Below, piece after piece: positions 33,986 through 42,836 of a stretch of DNA of 64,000 nucleotides; the stretch's first letter is position 1; each line of letters opens with the position of its first letter. The position numbers and the translations under genes were made by a program. The DNA comes from DAISJI01 sp964559835 (GTDB lineage Bacteria > Acidobacteriota > Terriglobia > Terriglobales > Acidobacteriaceae), in NCBI GenBank assembly GCA_964559835.1, contig CAZLJE010000010.1, positions 1 to 64,000 of the forward strand, given 5' to 3'. The notes under the pieces were generated by a model. That model saw only the letters and a list, made by a program, of their open reading frames with translations, was not told the DNA's origin and ran no database searches.

Positions 33986-35428
33986 ATGCGCGCCCTGCTC
34001 AGCTCGCTCCGGTTCGAACGTGAGGCCTGGATCCGATTCCTGCTCGCAATCGTCGGGCTGGTCCTCGCCTTCGGCGCAGCGCTGTTCTCGACCGTCACCC
34101 GCCAGGCAGGGAACGTCATCGCGACCGCCATTTTCGCCTCGCTGGCTCTGCTTCTCGCCGGCTTCGTCGGGCTCACGACCGTGCCGTACCTGGCGCGCCG
34201 CGTGGCTTTCGAGCGTGTTCGCGACGTTTTCGACTACGACGTCACCAGAGAAGGCCTGGTTTACCTGGCGATCATTCTCGTCATCGGTGTGGCGGCGCTG
34301 AACACGGGCAACAACCTGTTGTTCATCGTCGTGTCTGCGATGCTCGCAGCCATTCTTGTGTCGGGCATAACGTCTGCCGGAGAACTACGCGGGTTACAAC
34401 TGGAGGTCGGCCTTCCCGAGCACACCTTCGCGGGCGAACCTGTGCTGGCGCGCATCAGCCTGCGGAACGCACGCCGTTGGCTGCCCGCGATCTCCATCAG
34501 CGTGGTCCCGCCGAAGCGGCTGAAACCAGGGAAGCGCCTGCGGTGGCAGCGCGACGTATTCATCTGGCCGCGGAAAGCGCCGGCGGCAAAGCAGTGGATC
34601 CGTCTGCCCGATCTCAGCTTGAAGGTCGTCAGCGACGCTCCGGCCGAGCGCGACATTTTCAGCGGGCGCGTTTACTTCCCCTACATTCCGGCGAGGCTGG
34701 TGGTCACGCGACCGCTGGAACTCAAGTTCGAGCGGCGCGGACGGTACGTGCAGGACGCGTTCGGGCTCAGCACGCGCTTTCCGTTCTCGTTCCTGGCCAA
34801 GACGCGGCGCGTGACGCTACCCGTTGAGACCGAGACGTCGCGCCGGCGCAACGGCAACGCGCGTGAGATCGTGGTGTATCCATCGGTGCAGCCCACTGCC
34901 GAGGTCCTCGACATCCTGCCGATGATCACGGGCGAATTCGAAGTCGATGTCCGAGGTCGCGGCAACGACCTGTATCGCATCCGCGAGTACCTGCCCGAGG
35001 ACTCGGCGCGCCACGTGCACTGGAAGGCATCGGCACGGACCGGATCGCTCAAGGTACGCGAGTTCACTCGCGAGGACGAGCGCAAGCTGCGGCTGGTCTT
35101 TGACAATCCCTCCCAAGGCGCCGTTTCCACTGCCGACTACGAACGCGGTGTGACGACGGCCGCATCGCTGGCATGGCACTTTGCCGGCGACAATACCGAA
35201 CTGACGTTTGCCGCGCCCGGATACGAGGGCACAGCCGACGTCTACGATTTTCTGCGCTACCTGGCGCTGGTGCAGCCCCGTCCGGAGGAGGAGTCGGAGA
35301 AGTCGATCCTCGACGAACTCCACCTGAGCGATGACTACAACGTGATCCTGACGTCGCGCCCGCGGGGCAGCATTCCCACGCCGCTGTGGACGCGGTCGTA
35401 TTTCGTGTTCTTCGGCGAGCCGAAATAG
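33986..35428 (+). CDS. DUF58-domain membrane protein
   Basis: 480 residues. Two pairs of transmembrane segments lie in the first 130 residues (AIVGLVLAFGAALFSTV; LAIILVIGVAALNTGNNLLF), followed by a beta-sandwich and the DUF58 domain with the diagnostic YRIREYLPEDSARHVHWKAS and ARTGSLKVREFTREDERK. Members usually operate with a MoxR ATPase and transglutaminase-like protein, none of which is adjacent here. It starts four bases after the dedA stop, so probably the same transcript. Confidence 0.85.
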   Translation: MRALLSSLRFEREAWIRFLLAIVGLVLAFGAALFSTVTRQAGNVIATAIFASLALLLAGFVGLTTVPYLARRVAFERVRDVFDYDVTREGLVYLAIILVIGVAALNTGNNLLFIVVSAMLAAILVSGITSAGELRGLQLEVGLPEHTFAGEPVLARISLRNARRWLPAISISVVPPKRLKPGKRLRWQRDVFIWPRKAPAAKQWIRLPDLSLKVVSDAPAERDIFSGRVYFPYIPARLVVTRPLELKFERRGRYVQDAFGLSTRFPFSFLAKTRRVTLPVETETSRRRNGNAREIVVYPSVQPTAEVLDILPMITGEFEVDVRGRGNDLYRIREYLPEDSARHVHWKASARTGSLKVREFTREDERKLRLVFDNPSQGAVSTADYERGVTTAASLAWHFAGDNTELTFAAPGYEGTADVYDFLRYLALVQPRPEEESEKSILDELHLSDDYNVILTSRPRGSIPTPLWTRSYFVFFGEPK

Positions 35429-35588
35429 ACGCAAGGTACAAGGCGCAATCAACCTCCGGCTCTGACCGACCCGTGACCCTCAAAACCACCGTACATTGAC
35501 CGTTCGTGCGCCCGGTCACGCGGTCAATACTTGTTACGTGCCACGCCGCTGGTTAGCATCATTGCGAAGTTGCTGTATGAGGAGGAGT

Positions 35589-36065
35589 ATGAGACTCCGC
35601 ATTGGCATTTTCGCAATCGTTCTTGGACTGGCAGTGTTCGTCACGGTGACCATCTCGGCGCAGCAAGCTGCGCAGCCGAAATATCAGCAGGGCACACAGC
35701 CGGCGCAATCGGCGGGAACTGCGCAGAAGCGCTCGTCGACAACGGCAGCGTCGGGCCGCTACTCGTACGCGCCGCAGTTTACCGAAGCCGAACGCACTAC
35801 GATCCGCACCTGCATGACAGGCACGTACGGCAATACGGGTGTCACGGCGCGGGCTCTGTCTGCGACCGCCCAAAGCCAGGTGCAGATCAATGCCCAGCTT
35901 TCATCCGGACTGCAAAAGCGCTTGCAACCCTTGCCTGGGCTGTGCGCCTCACGTCTGACGATGTCGTTGCCGGCGAACTGGACGCGTGCGCTGCTGGGAC
36001 GCAACGTGGTTTTGCTCGATCCGAATCAGCGGATCAGCGACATGTTCAGCCTGGATGGTCAATAG
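35589..36065 (+). CDS. Secreted small protein resembling the C-terminal part of RcnB/CigR proteins
   Basis: 158 residues from the ATG at 35589 (GGAGGAG just upstream). Signal peptide MRLRIGIFAIVLGLAVFVTV, cleaved near SAQQ. A Gln/Ala/Ser/Thr-rich linker (about 28-60) leads to a C-terminal domain (FTEAERTTIRTCMTGTYGN ... LSSGLQKRLQPLPG ... LPANWTRALLGRNVVLLDPN) whose LQKRL...LP...VVLLDPN...ISDMF order resembles the periplasmic RcnB/CigR family. The resemblance is partial. Confidence 0.65.
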   Translation: MRLRIGIFAIVLGLAVFVTVTISAQQAAQPKYQQGTQPAQSAGTAQKRSSTTAASGRYSYAPQFTEAERTTIRTCMTGTYGNTGVTARALSATAQSQVQINAQLSSGLQKRLQPLPGLCASRLTMSLPANWTRALLGRNVVLLDPNQRISDMFSLDGQ

Positions 36066-36158
36066 AGTCACCGGCTAAAGCCGGTCGTCGCGTCGATGCG
36101 TAGGCGGCGCGGCTCAAGCCGTGCCCTGATACAACTTGCCCTGATACAAGTTCCCCGC

Positions 36159-36190
36159 GCGGAGGCGCGAACCCTCATACGCGCCTCCGC
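36159..36190. terminator. Bidirectional hairpin between convergent genes
   Basis: GCGGAGGCGCG pairs with CGCGCCTCCGC (11 bp perfect stem, 10 nt loop), just before the stop of the Rieske gene. A second smaller hairpin ACCGGCT-AA-AGCCGGT sits at 36070-36085, directly after the stop of the upstream gene. Tandem GCCCTGATACAA words at 36122-36150 lie between them. Confidence 0.75.
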
Positions 36191-36198
36191 CCCTCTGC

Positions 36199-37008
36199 TT
36201 ACGCAGCTTTTTGTTGCCCGCCGCGCCTCGGCCGCACAAAGACGTTTCCGTTGCGTACTTCGACGTCGTAGGCCTCGATGCGTTCTTCCGCCGGGCCGTT
36301 CACCACGCGCCCGTCGTGCACGTTGAACTGCGAGCCGTGCCACGGACACTGCACCGTGCACCCGATGAGCGCGCCATCGGACAACGGGCCTCCCTTGTGG
36401 GTGCAGTGATCGCTGAAGGCGATGATGCCTTCGGGACAGCGGCCCACCGCGACTCGCGCTCCGGCAATCTCGGCCAGCATCAACTGGCCTTCCTGGAGGT
36501 CGGATTGGTTGCAGACCGGGGCGTCCCAGCGGTCCACTTCGACTGTCTTCCACTTTGCGGCATTGGCAAAACGATGGTCGACGCCGATCTGGTTGCGATA
36601 CACGAGCGTCGCTCCCAGCCATCCGGACGCGATCAGCAGCAAAACGCCGACACCGGACAAGATGAGGGACATGCCGTCCGGCGCGGCTGACGGGGCGCCC
36701 CGATGCGCAGCGACCGCCACGAAAACGGCAATAACGGCAAGGTTGAGCAGCGCGTGTTTGTAGCCGCGGCTGCGCCCGCTTGATTGCGGCGGGACCACGG
36801 AGAACAAGTCGACGGCGCCGGGGATTGCGGCGGCAACACTGAAACAGAGTCCCGCAATGACGCAATACCAGCCGGCAGCGGCGAGCAAGGCGTTATCGCG
36901 GCCGTAGGCGATGAGGTCGAAGATAAGGCTGGTGATGAACAGGCCGATCGGGAACGCCACCAGCATAGGGTGGATGGGATGTGAGCGAATCGCGGCCTTA
37001 GATCGCAT
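36199..37008 (-). CDS. DUF2231 membrane domain fused to a Rieske [2Fe-2S] domain
   Basis: 269 residues. The N-terminal DUF2231 domain has four transmembrane segments and starts SHPIHPMLVAFPIGLFITSL. The C-terminal Rieske ferredoxin (about 165-258) shows both cluster motifs, CTHKGG and CPWHGS (C-x-H ... C-x2-H), and ends in a basic tail (RPRRGGQQKAA). It probably passes electrons at the inner face of the membrane. No oxygenase partner is adjacent, and it is convergent with the preceding secreted protein. Confidence 0.88.
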   Translation of the reverse strand: MRSKAAIRSHPIHPMLVAFPIGLFITSLIFDLIAYGRDNALLAAAGWYCVIAGLCFSVAAAIPGAVDLFSVVPPQSSGRSRGYKHALLNLAVIAVFVAVAAHRGAPSAAPDGMSLILSGVGVLLLIASGWLGATLVYRNQIGVDHRFANAAKWKTVEVDRWDAPVCNQSDLQEGQLMLAEIAGARVAVGRCPEGIIAFSDHCTHKGGPLSDGALIGCTVQCPWHGSQFNVHDGRVVNGPAEERIEAYDVEVRNGNVFVRPRRGGQQKAA

Positions 37009-37251
37009 CTCTGCCTCTCTCGATTATGGGAAGCGGCGGTGCTCCGGCAGGGATGGCCGGAATCGTAAGCTGCTGCTGGAAGTTGCCGCGCGGCGGGGTT
37101 GCTGCTGCGACACTAGCTAAGGGCGGGAGATTCGTTTGTAATGCGAATATACCGGTATTACATGATTTCAGTGCGTCCGTCCGGGAGTCACTGCAAGAAC
37201 GAGTCGCAATGAAAGCATCCAGCAACTGAAATACCGATATATCAATAGCTC

Positions 37252-38166
37252 GTGAACGACAATCTCACATTCTGGATCGCGTTTAACGTTTTCGTCATGC
37301 TGATGCTGGTGCTGGACCTCGCGGTCTTCCACCGGAAAGCGCACGCCATCCGTTTTCGCGAGGCGGCGATCACCAGCGTAATGTGGATCGCGCTGGCCGG
37401 GGCCTTCGCTGTGATCGTGTACTTCTGGCGCGGGCGCGGGCCGGCATTGGAATTCACTACCGGCTACGTCGTCGAGGAATCGCTCAGCGTCGACAATCTC
37501 TTCATCTTCCTGCTGATCTTCCGTTATTTCCGCGTCCCCGGTGAGTACCAGCACAAAGTGCTGTTCTGGGGGATCGTGGGCGCGCTGGTGATGCGCGGAG
37601 TGTTCATCGTCGCCGGCGTGGCGCTGATCCACCGCTTTCACTGGATCATCTATGTGTTCGGCACATTCCTGATCTACACAGGCGTGCAACTGCTGCGCAG
37701 CGGCGAGACCGAGATCCATCCCGAACAGAATCCGGTGCTGCGCGCGTTCCGGCGCTGGATGCCGCTGACAAAGGACTACGAGGGAGGTAAGTTCATCGTG
37801 CGGCGCGAAGGGCTGTACGCGACGCCGCTGCTGCTGGTGCTGATCGTGGTCGAGACGACCGACGTGATGTTCGCGGCTGATTCCATTCCCGCGGTGCTGG
37901 CGATCTCGCGCGACTCGTTCATCGTCTACACATCGAACGTATTCGCCATTCTCGGCCTGCGCTCGCTGTACTTCGCCCTCTCCGGGCTGATGGAAGCCTT
38001 CCACTACCTGCACTACGGGCTATCGGTCATCCTGATGTTCATCGGTGTGAAGATGCTGGTGTCCGGCTATTACACGATTCCGACCGGAGCCGCGCTTGGG
38101 GTTGTGGGCGGTGTGCTCGCGGTGTCAGTGCTGGCGTCGATGGCGACGAAGCCCAAAACCCGATAA
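37252..38166 (+). CDS. TerC-family (Alx-like) integral membrane protein
   Basis: 304 residues, GTG start at 37252. It has seven to nine transmembrane segments and the TerC signature with its conserved acidic membrane residues: VVEESLSVDNLFIFLLIF and VVETTDVMFAADSIPAVLAI, then YTSNVFAILGLRSLYFALSG. TerC/Alx proteins export Mn2+ or protect against metal or tellurite stress. The upstream region was inspected for a manganese (yybP-ykoY) riboswitch; none was convincing. It converges on nadB. Confidence 0.9.
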   Translation: MNDNLTFWIAFNVFVMLMLVLDLAVFHRKAHAIRFREAAITSVMWIALAGAFAVIVYFWRGRGPALEFTTGYVVEESLSVDNLFIFLLIFRYFRVPGEYQHKVLFWGIVGALVMRGVFIVAGVALIHRFHWIIYVFGTFLIYTGVQLLRSGETEIHPEQNPVLRAFRRWMPLTKDYEGGKFIVRREGLYATPLLLVLIVVETTDVMFAADSIPAVLAISRDSFIVYTSNVFAILGLRSLYFALSGLMEAFHYLHYGLSVILMFIGVKMLVSGYYTIPTGAALGVVGGVLAVSVLASMATKPKTR

Positions 38167-38170
38167 TTCG

Positions 38171-38251
38171 GAGCATGGCGCATGGCTTATGGCGGATGGC
38201 TCACGGGTACAGAAGACGAATCGCGACCATGAGCCCTGTGCCATGTGCCAG
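38171..38251. repeat. Inverted word repeat (GCATGGCGCATGGCT family) between convergent genes
   Basis: The left half (38171-38202) consists of GCATGGCG/GGATGGCT words; the right half (38226-38251) has CCATGAGCC, GTGCCATGTGCC in inverse orientation. It fills the 85 bp between the terC and nadB stops and is related to the 16488-16663 element. Confidence 0.7.
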
Positions 38252-39817
38252 CTATTCGAACCGGATTTTCTCTCCCTCAATGACCGAGTGTTTCGCGAAC
38301 TTCGCATCGTTGTGCATCGGATAGTCGAGCCGATAATGGGCGCCGCGGCTTTCCTCTCGCGCGAGAGCGGAGCGGGCGATCAGTGTAGCGACGAGGTGAA
38401 GGTTCGTGAGCTCGCAAGCGGCGCGGTTCGTCGGCGGGGGAAGCGATTCTCCGACCTTTTTCAGTTCGGCGATCGCGTGTCTCATGCCCGCAGCGCTGCG
38501 CACGATACCGAGGTCGCGCCACGTGATCTCGCGGATCGCTTGGGCGATCTGCCCGGCGGCCGGAGTAAATGTCGCCGGCGAGGTGGTCGATGGCTCGGTT
38601 TTGCCCGCTTTCGGCCGTGACGATTCGCGCATGACGCGGCCAGCGCGCGCGCCGAACACGAGTCCCTCAAGCAGGGAATTGCTGGCCAGCCGGTTCGCGC
38701 CGTGAACGCCGGTGCACGCCGCCTCGCCGGCAGCGAACAGTCGTTTCAGGGTGGTACGGCCATCGAGGTCCGTGCGTACGCCCCCCATCGCGTAATGCGC
38801 TGCGGGGCGGACTGGGATCATCTCGTCGGTGATATCGACGTTGTACTTCAGGCATGTTTCGTAGATGCGAGGAAACCGCTCGCGGAGCTTCTTCGCGGGC
38901 AGATGGGTCAAGTCAAGGTAAACGACCGCGTTCGGCGAATTCACGATCTCGAGTTCGTGCGCGATGGCGCGCGCGACCACGTCGCGCGGCGCAAGCTCCG
39001 CCAGGTCCGGGTGATACTTCGGCATGAAGCGGGCCATTTCCATGTTGCGCAGCACCGCCCCCTCGCCGCGCAACGCCTCGGAAAGCAGGAAACGCGGAGC
39101 ATTCTTGACGTAGAGCGCCGTGGGATGGAACTGGACGAACTCCATGTCGCTGACCGCGGCGCCCGCGCGGTACGCCATCGCGACGCCGTCCCCGGTTGCG
39201 ACCGCCGGGTTTGTAGTCTCGCGGTAGACCTGGCCCAAGCCTCCGGTCGCGAGCAACATGGCGTTCGCGTGCAAATCGTAGCGCTCGCCCTTGTCGTTGA
39301 TCACCGTAAGGGCCTGGACCTCGCCGTCCGCGGCGCAGAGGCCGGTTGCGAGCTCGAATTCCATAACGGTGACGTTCTTCAGCGCGGAAGCTTTCAGGTA
39401 GAGCGCCCGACCGATCTCGCGGCCGGTGGAGTCGCCATGCGCGTGCAGGACGCGATTCCGGCTGTGCGCCCCTTCGCGGGTGAAGGACAGCTTGCTTCCG
39501 GAGCGGTCGAATTCGGTGCCCCAGGCGATCAGCTCCTCGATCCGGGCAGGGCCTTCCTCGACCAGGATCTTCGCGGCGTCGACGTTGCATACGCCGTCGC
39601 CCGCGCTGAGCGTATCCTGAAGATGGAGGCCGATCTCGTCTTCGTCGCTGAGCGCAGCGGCTATTCCGCCCTGCGCGTACTGGGTCGCGGACTCGGTGAC
39701 CTCTTTTTTCGCGAGCACGAGCACGCGACCCGCCTCGGCCAACTCGATGGCCGCGCGCAGCCCGGCGATGCCGGCGCCGACAACGACAAAGTCCACCTCC
39801 CCACGGAGAGCTTTCAT
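38252..39817 (-). CDS. nadB: L-aspartate oxidase NadB
   Basis: 521 residues, FAD enzyme oxidising L-aspartate to iminoaspartate for NAD synthesis. FAD fold FVVVGAGIAGLRAAIELAEA, then ESATQYAQGGIAAALSDEDE, the active-site region FVQFHPTALY, AHYAMGGVRTDLDGRTT and GANRLASNSLLEGLVFGARA. The start has no Shine-Dalgarno sequence, but TATAAT lies at 39832-39827 on the minus strand, only about 10 bases before the ATG, suggesting a very short or absent leader. nadA and nadC are not in the window. Confidence 0.94.
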   Translation of the reverse strand: MKALRGEVDFVVVGAGIAGLRAAIELAEAGRVLVLAKKEVTESATQYAQGGIAAALSDEDEIGLHLQDTLSAGDGVCNVDAAKILVEEGPARIEELIAWGTEFDRSGSKLSFTREGAHSRNRVLHAHGDSTGREIGRALYLKASALKNVTVMEFELATGLCAADGEVQALTVINDKGERYDLHANAMLLATGGLGQVYRETTNPAVATGDGVAMAYRAGAAVSDMEFVQFHPTALYVKNAPRFLLSEALRGEGAVLRNMEMARFMPKYHPDLAELAPRDVVARAIAHELEIVNSPNAVVYLDLTHLPAKKLRERFPRIYETCLKYNVDITDEMIPVRPAAHYAMGGVRTDLDGRTTLKRLFAAGEAACTGVHGANRLASNSLLEGLVFGARAGRVMRESSRPKAGKTEPSTTSPATFTPAAGQIAQAIREITWRDLGIVRSAAGMRHAIAELKKVGESLPPPTNRAACELTNLHLVATLIARSALAREESRGAHYRLDYPMHNDAKFAKHSVIEGEKIRFE

Positions 39818-39846
39818 AGTGGCGCCATTATAACGACAGGTCTCAC

Positions 39847-39936
39847 GCTTCAGGTGTCAGGTTTCAGGCAGCCGTTCTCCCGTGACCTGAAAACGTCCGC
39901 CTGACGCCTGACGCCTGACACCTGAAACCTGACACC
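39847..39936. repeat. Inverted word repeat (CAGGTGTCAGGTTTCAGG family) between nadB and aroB
   Basis: The left part (39847-39870) contains CAGGTGTCAGGTTTCAGG; the right part (39899-39936) is four degenerate CCTGACGCCTGACACCTGAA words in inverse orientation. It occupies the divergent promoter region of nadB and aroB, ending at the aroB start. Confidence 0.75.
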
Positions 39937-41049
39937 TTGTATTATCGAGAGGTGCCTGTCGTCGAAGTCAAAGTTCCCGGACATCCGTACGCTGCGGTCA
40001 TCGAGTCGGGGCTGCTCGAGCGCCTTGGTGCGTTGCTGCGCGAACACGTGCCGGAACGCACGCGTTACGTCATCCTTACGAACCCGGCGGTCGAAAAGCT
40101 GTTTGCGCCCACGGTGACGCAGTCGCTCGCACAAGCGGACCTGCCGCACGCGGTGATGACTATGCCCGACGGCGAGCGCTATAAGACGCTGGCGACCGTC
40201 GGAGAATTGGCCAAGAAGCTGGTCAACCATGGGGTGGACCGGAAGGCCGCCATCGTCGCGCTCGGCGGCGGTGTCGTGGGGGACGTCGGCGGATTCCTGG
40301 CGTCGATCTACATGCGCGGCATCGACGTAGTGCAGGTGCCGACGACGCTGCTGGCGCAAGTAGACGCGTCCATCGGTGGCAAGACAGGCGTCGACCTTAG
40401 CGAGGGCAAGAACCTGCTCGGCACATTTCACCAGCCGCGCGCGGTGTTCATCGATCCCGCCGCGCTTGCGTCGCTTCCCGACCGGGAATTTCGCGCCGGA
40501 TTATATGAGGTGCTGAAGTGCGGCATCATTCGCCGGCCGGACATTTTCCAGTTCATCGAGCAGAACCACGAGCGCATCCTGCAGAAGGACCCGGCGACGC
40601 TGGAGTGGCTGATCGCCGAGGCTGTGCGCGTGAAGGCGGACGTCGTTGCAGCGGACGAGCGCGAAGGCGATCTGCGGCGCATCCTGAATTTCGGCCATAC
40701 GGTCGGCCACGCGCTCGAGGCCGAGACGGGCTACAAGTATTTTCTGCACGGCGAGGCCGTGGCGTGGGGGATGGTCGCAGCGTCGATGATCGCGGCCGCG
40801 ATGCAGAAAGCCGACAGCGATACGGTGCGCAAGATCATCTCCTCGGTGCTGTCGCTCGCGCCTCTGCCGAAGGTGGAAACCCGCGGGAAAAAGGTCGTGC
40901 GGCGGCTCGTTGCCGATAAGAAGACGCTGAACGGCGTCGTGCATTTCGTGCTGCCCGTCGAAATCGGCAAAGTCGAGATCGCGAACAACGTGCCCCAGGC
41001 CGCCGTGGTGCAGGCAGTGGAAGAACTGAGATATCTGTCGGGCAAGTGA
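39937..41049 (+). CDS. aroB: 3-dehydroquinate synthase AroB
   Basis: 370 residues, NAD- and Zn-dependent enzyme of the shikimate pathway (DAHP to 3-dehydroquinate). MPDGERYKTLATV, the NAD loop LGGGVVGDVGGFLAS, PTTLLAQVDASIGGKTGVD, KNLLGTFHQPRAVFID and NFGHTVGHALE (zinc ligands Glu/His/His) are all intact. The start is either TTG 39937 or GTG 39952, the latter overlapping GAGAGG; the protein core is unaffected. It is followed by menG and feeds chorismate to MqnA. Confidence 0.94.
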   Translation: MYYREVPVVEVKVPGHPYAAVIESGLLERLGALLREHVPERTRYVILTNPAVEKLFAPTVTQSLAQADLPHAVMTMPDGERYKTLATVGELAKKLVNHGVDRKAAIVALGGGVVGDVGGFLASIYMRGIDVVQVPTTLLAQVDASIGGKTGVDLSEGKNLLGTFHQPRAVFIDPAALASLPDREFRAGLYEVLKCGIIRRPDIFQFIEQNHERILQKDPATLEWLIAEAVRVKADVVAADEREGDLRRILNFGHTVGHALEAETGYKYFLHGEAVAWGMVAASMIAAAMQKADSDTVRKIISSVLSLAPLPKVETRGKKVVRRLVADKKTLNGVVHFVLPVEIGKVEIANNVPQAAVVQAVEELRYLSGK

Positions 41050-41052
41050 GTC

Positions 41053-41133
41053 ATTTCTGATTTCTGATTTTTCAATGCGATGACGATCACGATGACGACA
41101 ACTCAGAAATCGGAAATCGAAAATCAAAAATCA
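41053..41133. repeat. Inverted word repeat (TTTCTGATTTC) spanning the menG start
   Basis: The left arm ATTTCTGATTTCTGATTTTT (41053-41072) and the right arm 41104-41133 (CAGAAATCGGAAATCGAAAA and onward) are inverse. The menG start codon (41080) is in the loop, and the right arm is translated as QKSEIENQKS. Confidence 0.75.
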
Positions 41134-41862
41134 GTCGTTGGCGCTGCGCCCGAGGGAGCGCGCGACCGCGACTCGGCCGCCGCCGCCGTGCGCGAGATGT
41201 TCTCCACCATCGCGCCGCGGTATGACCTCGCCAACCATGTGCTCTCGATGAACGTGGACCGGCTCTGGTGGCGGCGGACGGCGAGGACGTTCCGGCACAT
41301 CCTGCAAAGGTCCGACGCATGCGCGCTCGACATCTGCTGCGGCACCGGCGACATGGCTTTCGCGCTGCTGAAGCAATCGCGAGGTGCGCGCATATTCGGG
41401 GCTGATTTTGCACATCCGATGCTGGTGCGCGCGCGAGATAAGTCAGCAGGGAAGCCGCTGAACTGGTTTGAGGCCGACGCGTTGCGATTGCCCGTTGGCG
41501 ATGCGCAGTTCGATCTCGTAACTTCGGCCTTTGGTTTCCGCAATCTCGCCGATTACGATGCCGGACTGCGGGAGATCGCGCGCGTTCTGCGGCCGGGTGG
41601 GGAAGTGGGGATCCTGGATTTCGGCGAACCCAAGGGATTCATCGGCGGCGTTTACCAGTTCTACTTCCGCTACGTGCTTCCGAAGATCGGGACGGCGATT
41701 TCCGGGGTGAGTGGGCCATATGCCTACCTGCCGGCGTCGGTGAAAAGGTTCCCGGCGCCGGAGGAAATGCTCGACCGCATGCGCGCCGCCGGCTTCACCG
41801 GCGTCACCTGGACGCCCTACACGTTCGGGATAGCGGGACTGTACCGCGGAACGAAGAAATAA
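41080..41862 (+). CDS. menG: Demethylmenaquinone/ubiquinone methyltransferase (MenG/UbiE)
   Basis: 260 residues, SAM-dependent methyltransferase of quinone synthesis. MFSTIAPRYDLANHVLSMNV is the UbiE/MenG N-terminal motif, the SAM site is ALDICCGTGDMAFALLK, and SAFGFRNLADYDAGLREIAR, VLRPGGEVGILDFGEPKG and the C-terminal GIAGLYRG complete the family pattern. Given mqnA, the substrate is probably demethylmenaquinone. The first 20 or so residues include a stretch encoded by repeat DNA, so the true start may be different; no ribosome-binding site is evident at 41080. Confidence 0.9.
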   Translation: MTITMTTTQKSEIENQKSVVGAAPEGARDRDSAAAAVREMFSTIAPRYDLANHVLSMNVDRLWWRRTARTFRHILQRSDACALDICCGTGDMAFALLKQSRGARIFGADFAHPMLVRARDKSAGKPLNWFEADALRLPVGDAQFDLVTSAFGFRNLADYDAGLREIARVLRPGGEVGILDFGEPKGFIGGVYQFYFRYVLPKIGTAISGVSGPYAYLPASVKRFPAPEEMLDRMRAAGFTGVTWTPYTFGIAGLYRGTKK

Positions 41863-41863
41863 C

Positions 41864-41937
41864 AACACAGAGACACAGAGTCACAGAGAATAAAACCAAG
41901 AGGTCAGTTTCTCTGTGCCTCTGCGCCTCTGTGTCTT
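41864..41937. repeat. Inverted word repeat (ACACAGAGACACAGAG) between convergent menG and tatD
   Basis: The left arm 41864-41890 (AACACAGAGACACAGAGTCA...) and the right arm 41909-41937 (TCTCTGTGCCTCTGCGCCTC...) are imperfect reverse complements made of CACAGAG/CTCTGTG words. The right arm reaches into the tatD stop codon. Probable bidirectional terminator. Confidence 0.8.
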
Positions 41938-42769
41938 ATTTCAGTATGCGGAAGAATCGGTAGAAGTTCTCGGTCGTCGCGTCTCCAACCTCTTCTGCGG
42001 AAATGCCCCTCAACGTCGCGATGAACTTTGCTGTCCCGGCGACGTACGCCGGTTCATTCCGCTTGCCCCGGAACGGAATCGGTGCGAGATAAGGCGAGTC
42101 GGTTTCGATGAACATGCGGTCCAGCGGTACTTCCTTGGCGGTCTGTTGGATGTTGATGGCTTTCGGATACGTGACGTTCCCCGCAAACGAGATCATGAAT
42201 CCCATGTCGAGCGCGGCGCGGGCGTGCTCGGGCGCTCCCGTGAAGCAGTGCAGCACGCCGCCGAGTCCGTACCCGGCCCATCCCTGGCTGAGAAGGATCA
42301 GCAGTTCGTCCCACGCATTGGTGGAATTGTCCGAAGCGCGGCAGTGAATGACGATCGGCAGCCGCGCCGCCGCTGCGAGTTCGCATTGGCGGAGGAAAAC
42401 GGCGCGTTGCGTGTCGCGCGGCGAGTGGTCGTAGTGATAATCCAGCCCGATCTCGCCGATCGCGATTACGCGCGGGTTGCGCGCCAGCGAACTCATCAGC
42501 TCGTAGTGGCGTTCCTCGAACAGGCGCGCTTCGTGCGGATGGACGCCCACCGTGGCAAAAATCCGTGGATGCGGCTTGACCGGCGGGACGCCGATGTTCC
42601 GGTCGAATTCGTCGCCGAGTTTAATCGCGCACCCGACATCGTCGGGACCTTCGCCGTTGCCGATGGCGAGCAGGGCCTCGACCCCGGCGGCACGCGCGCG
42701 GACGATGACGTCAGCACGGTCGTCGGCGAAGCGCGGCCCTTCGAGATGGCAGTGGGAATCGACGAACAT
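41936..42769 (-). CDS. tatD: TatD-family metal-dependent hydrolase
   Basis: 277 residues, TIM-barrel amidohydrolase-like DNase family. Metal ligands FVDSHCHLEGP (His-x-His), the Glu in AIGEIGLDYHYDHSP, His in PIVIHCRASD, GVLHCFTGAPEHAR and the final Asp in FIETDSPYLAPIPFRGKRNEP. It acts on DNA 3' ends or D-aminoacyl-tRNA-type substrates. It lies directly downstream of metG on the same strand, a common metG-tatD arrangement, separated from it by an inverted repeat. Confidence 0.92.
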   Translation of the reverse strand: MFVDSHCHLEGPRFADDRADVIVRARAAGVEALLAIGNGEGPDDVGCAIKLGDEFDRNIGVPPVKPHPRIFATVGVHPHEARLFEERHYELMSSLARNPRVIAIGEIGLDYHYDHSPRDTQRAVFLRQCELAAAARLPIVIHCRASDNSTNAWDELLILLSQGWAGYGLGGVLHCFTGAPEHARAALDMGFMISFAGNVTYPKAINIQQTAKEVPLDRMFIETDSPYLAPIPFRGKRNEPAYVAGTAKFIATLRGISAEEVGDATTENFYRFFRILK

Positions 42770-42835
42770 TGGTGATTTAGTGATTGGTGATTTGTGATCG
42801 GCAAATCACCAATCACAAATCACTCAATCACAAAT
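42770..42835. repeat. Inverted word repeat (GTGATTTGTGATTGG) between metG and tatD
   Basis: The left arm about 42772-42798 (GTGATTTAGTGATTGGTGAT...) and the right arm 42803-42832 (AAATCACCAATCACAAATCA...) are reverse complements made of GTGATT words with almost no loop. It lies wholly in the gap between the metG stop and tatD start, so would form in the metG-tatD transcript. Confidence 0.8.
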
Positions 42836-42836
42836 G

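Noticed and set aside
37009..37251. Manganese (yybP-ykoY) riboswitch upstream of terC
   Set aside because: The conserved loop sequences could not be found; only a short ATACCGGTATTAC palindrome is present. A 67-codon frame (37026-37229) here is also unsupported.
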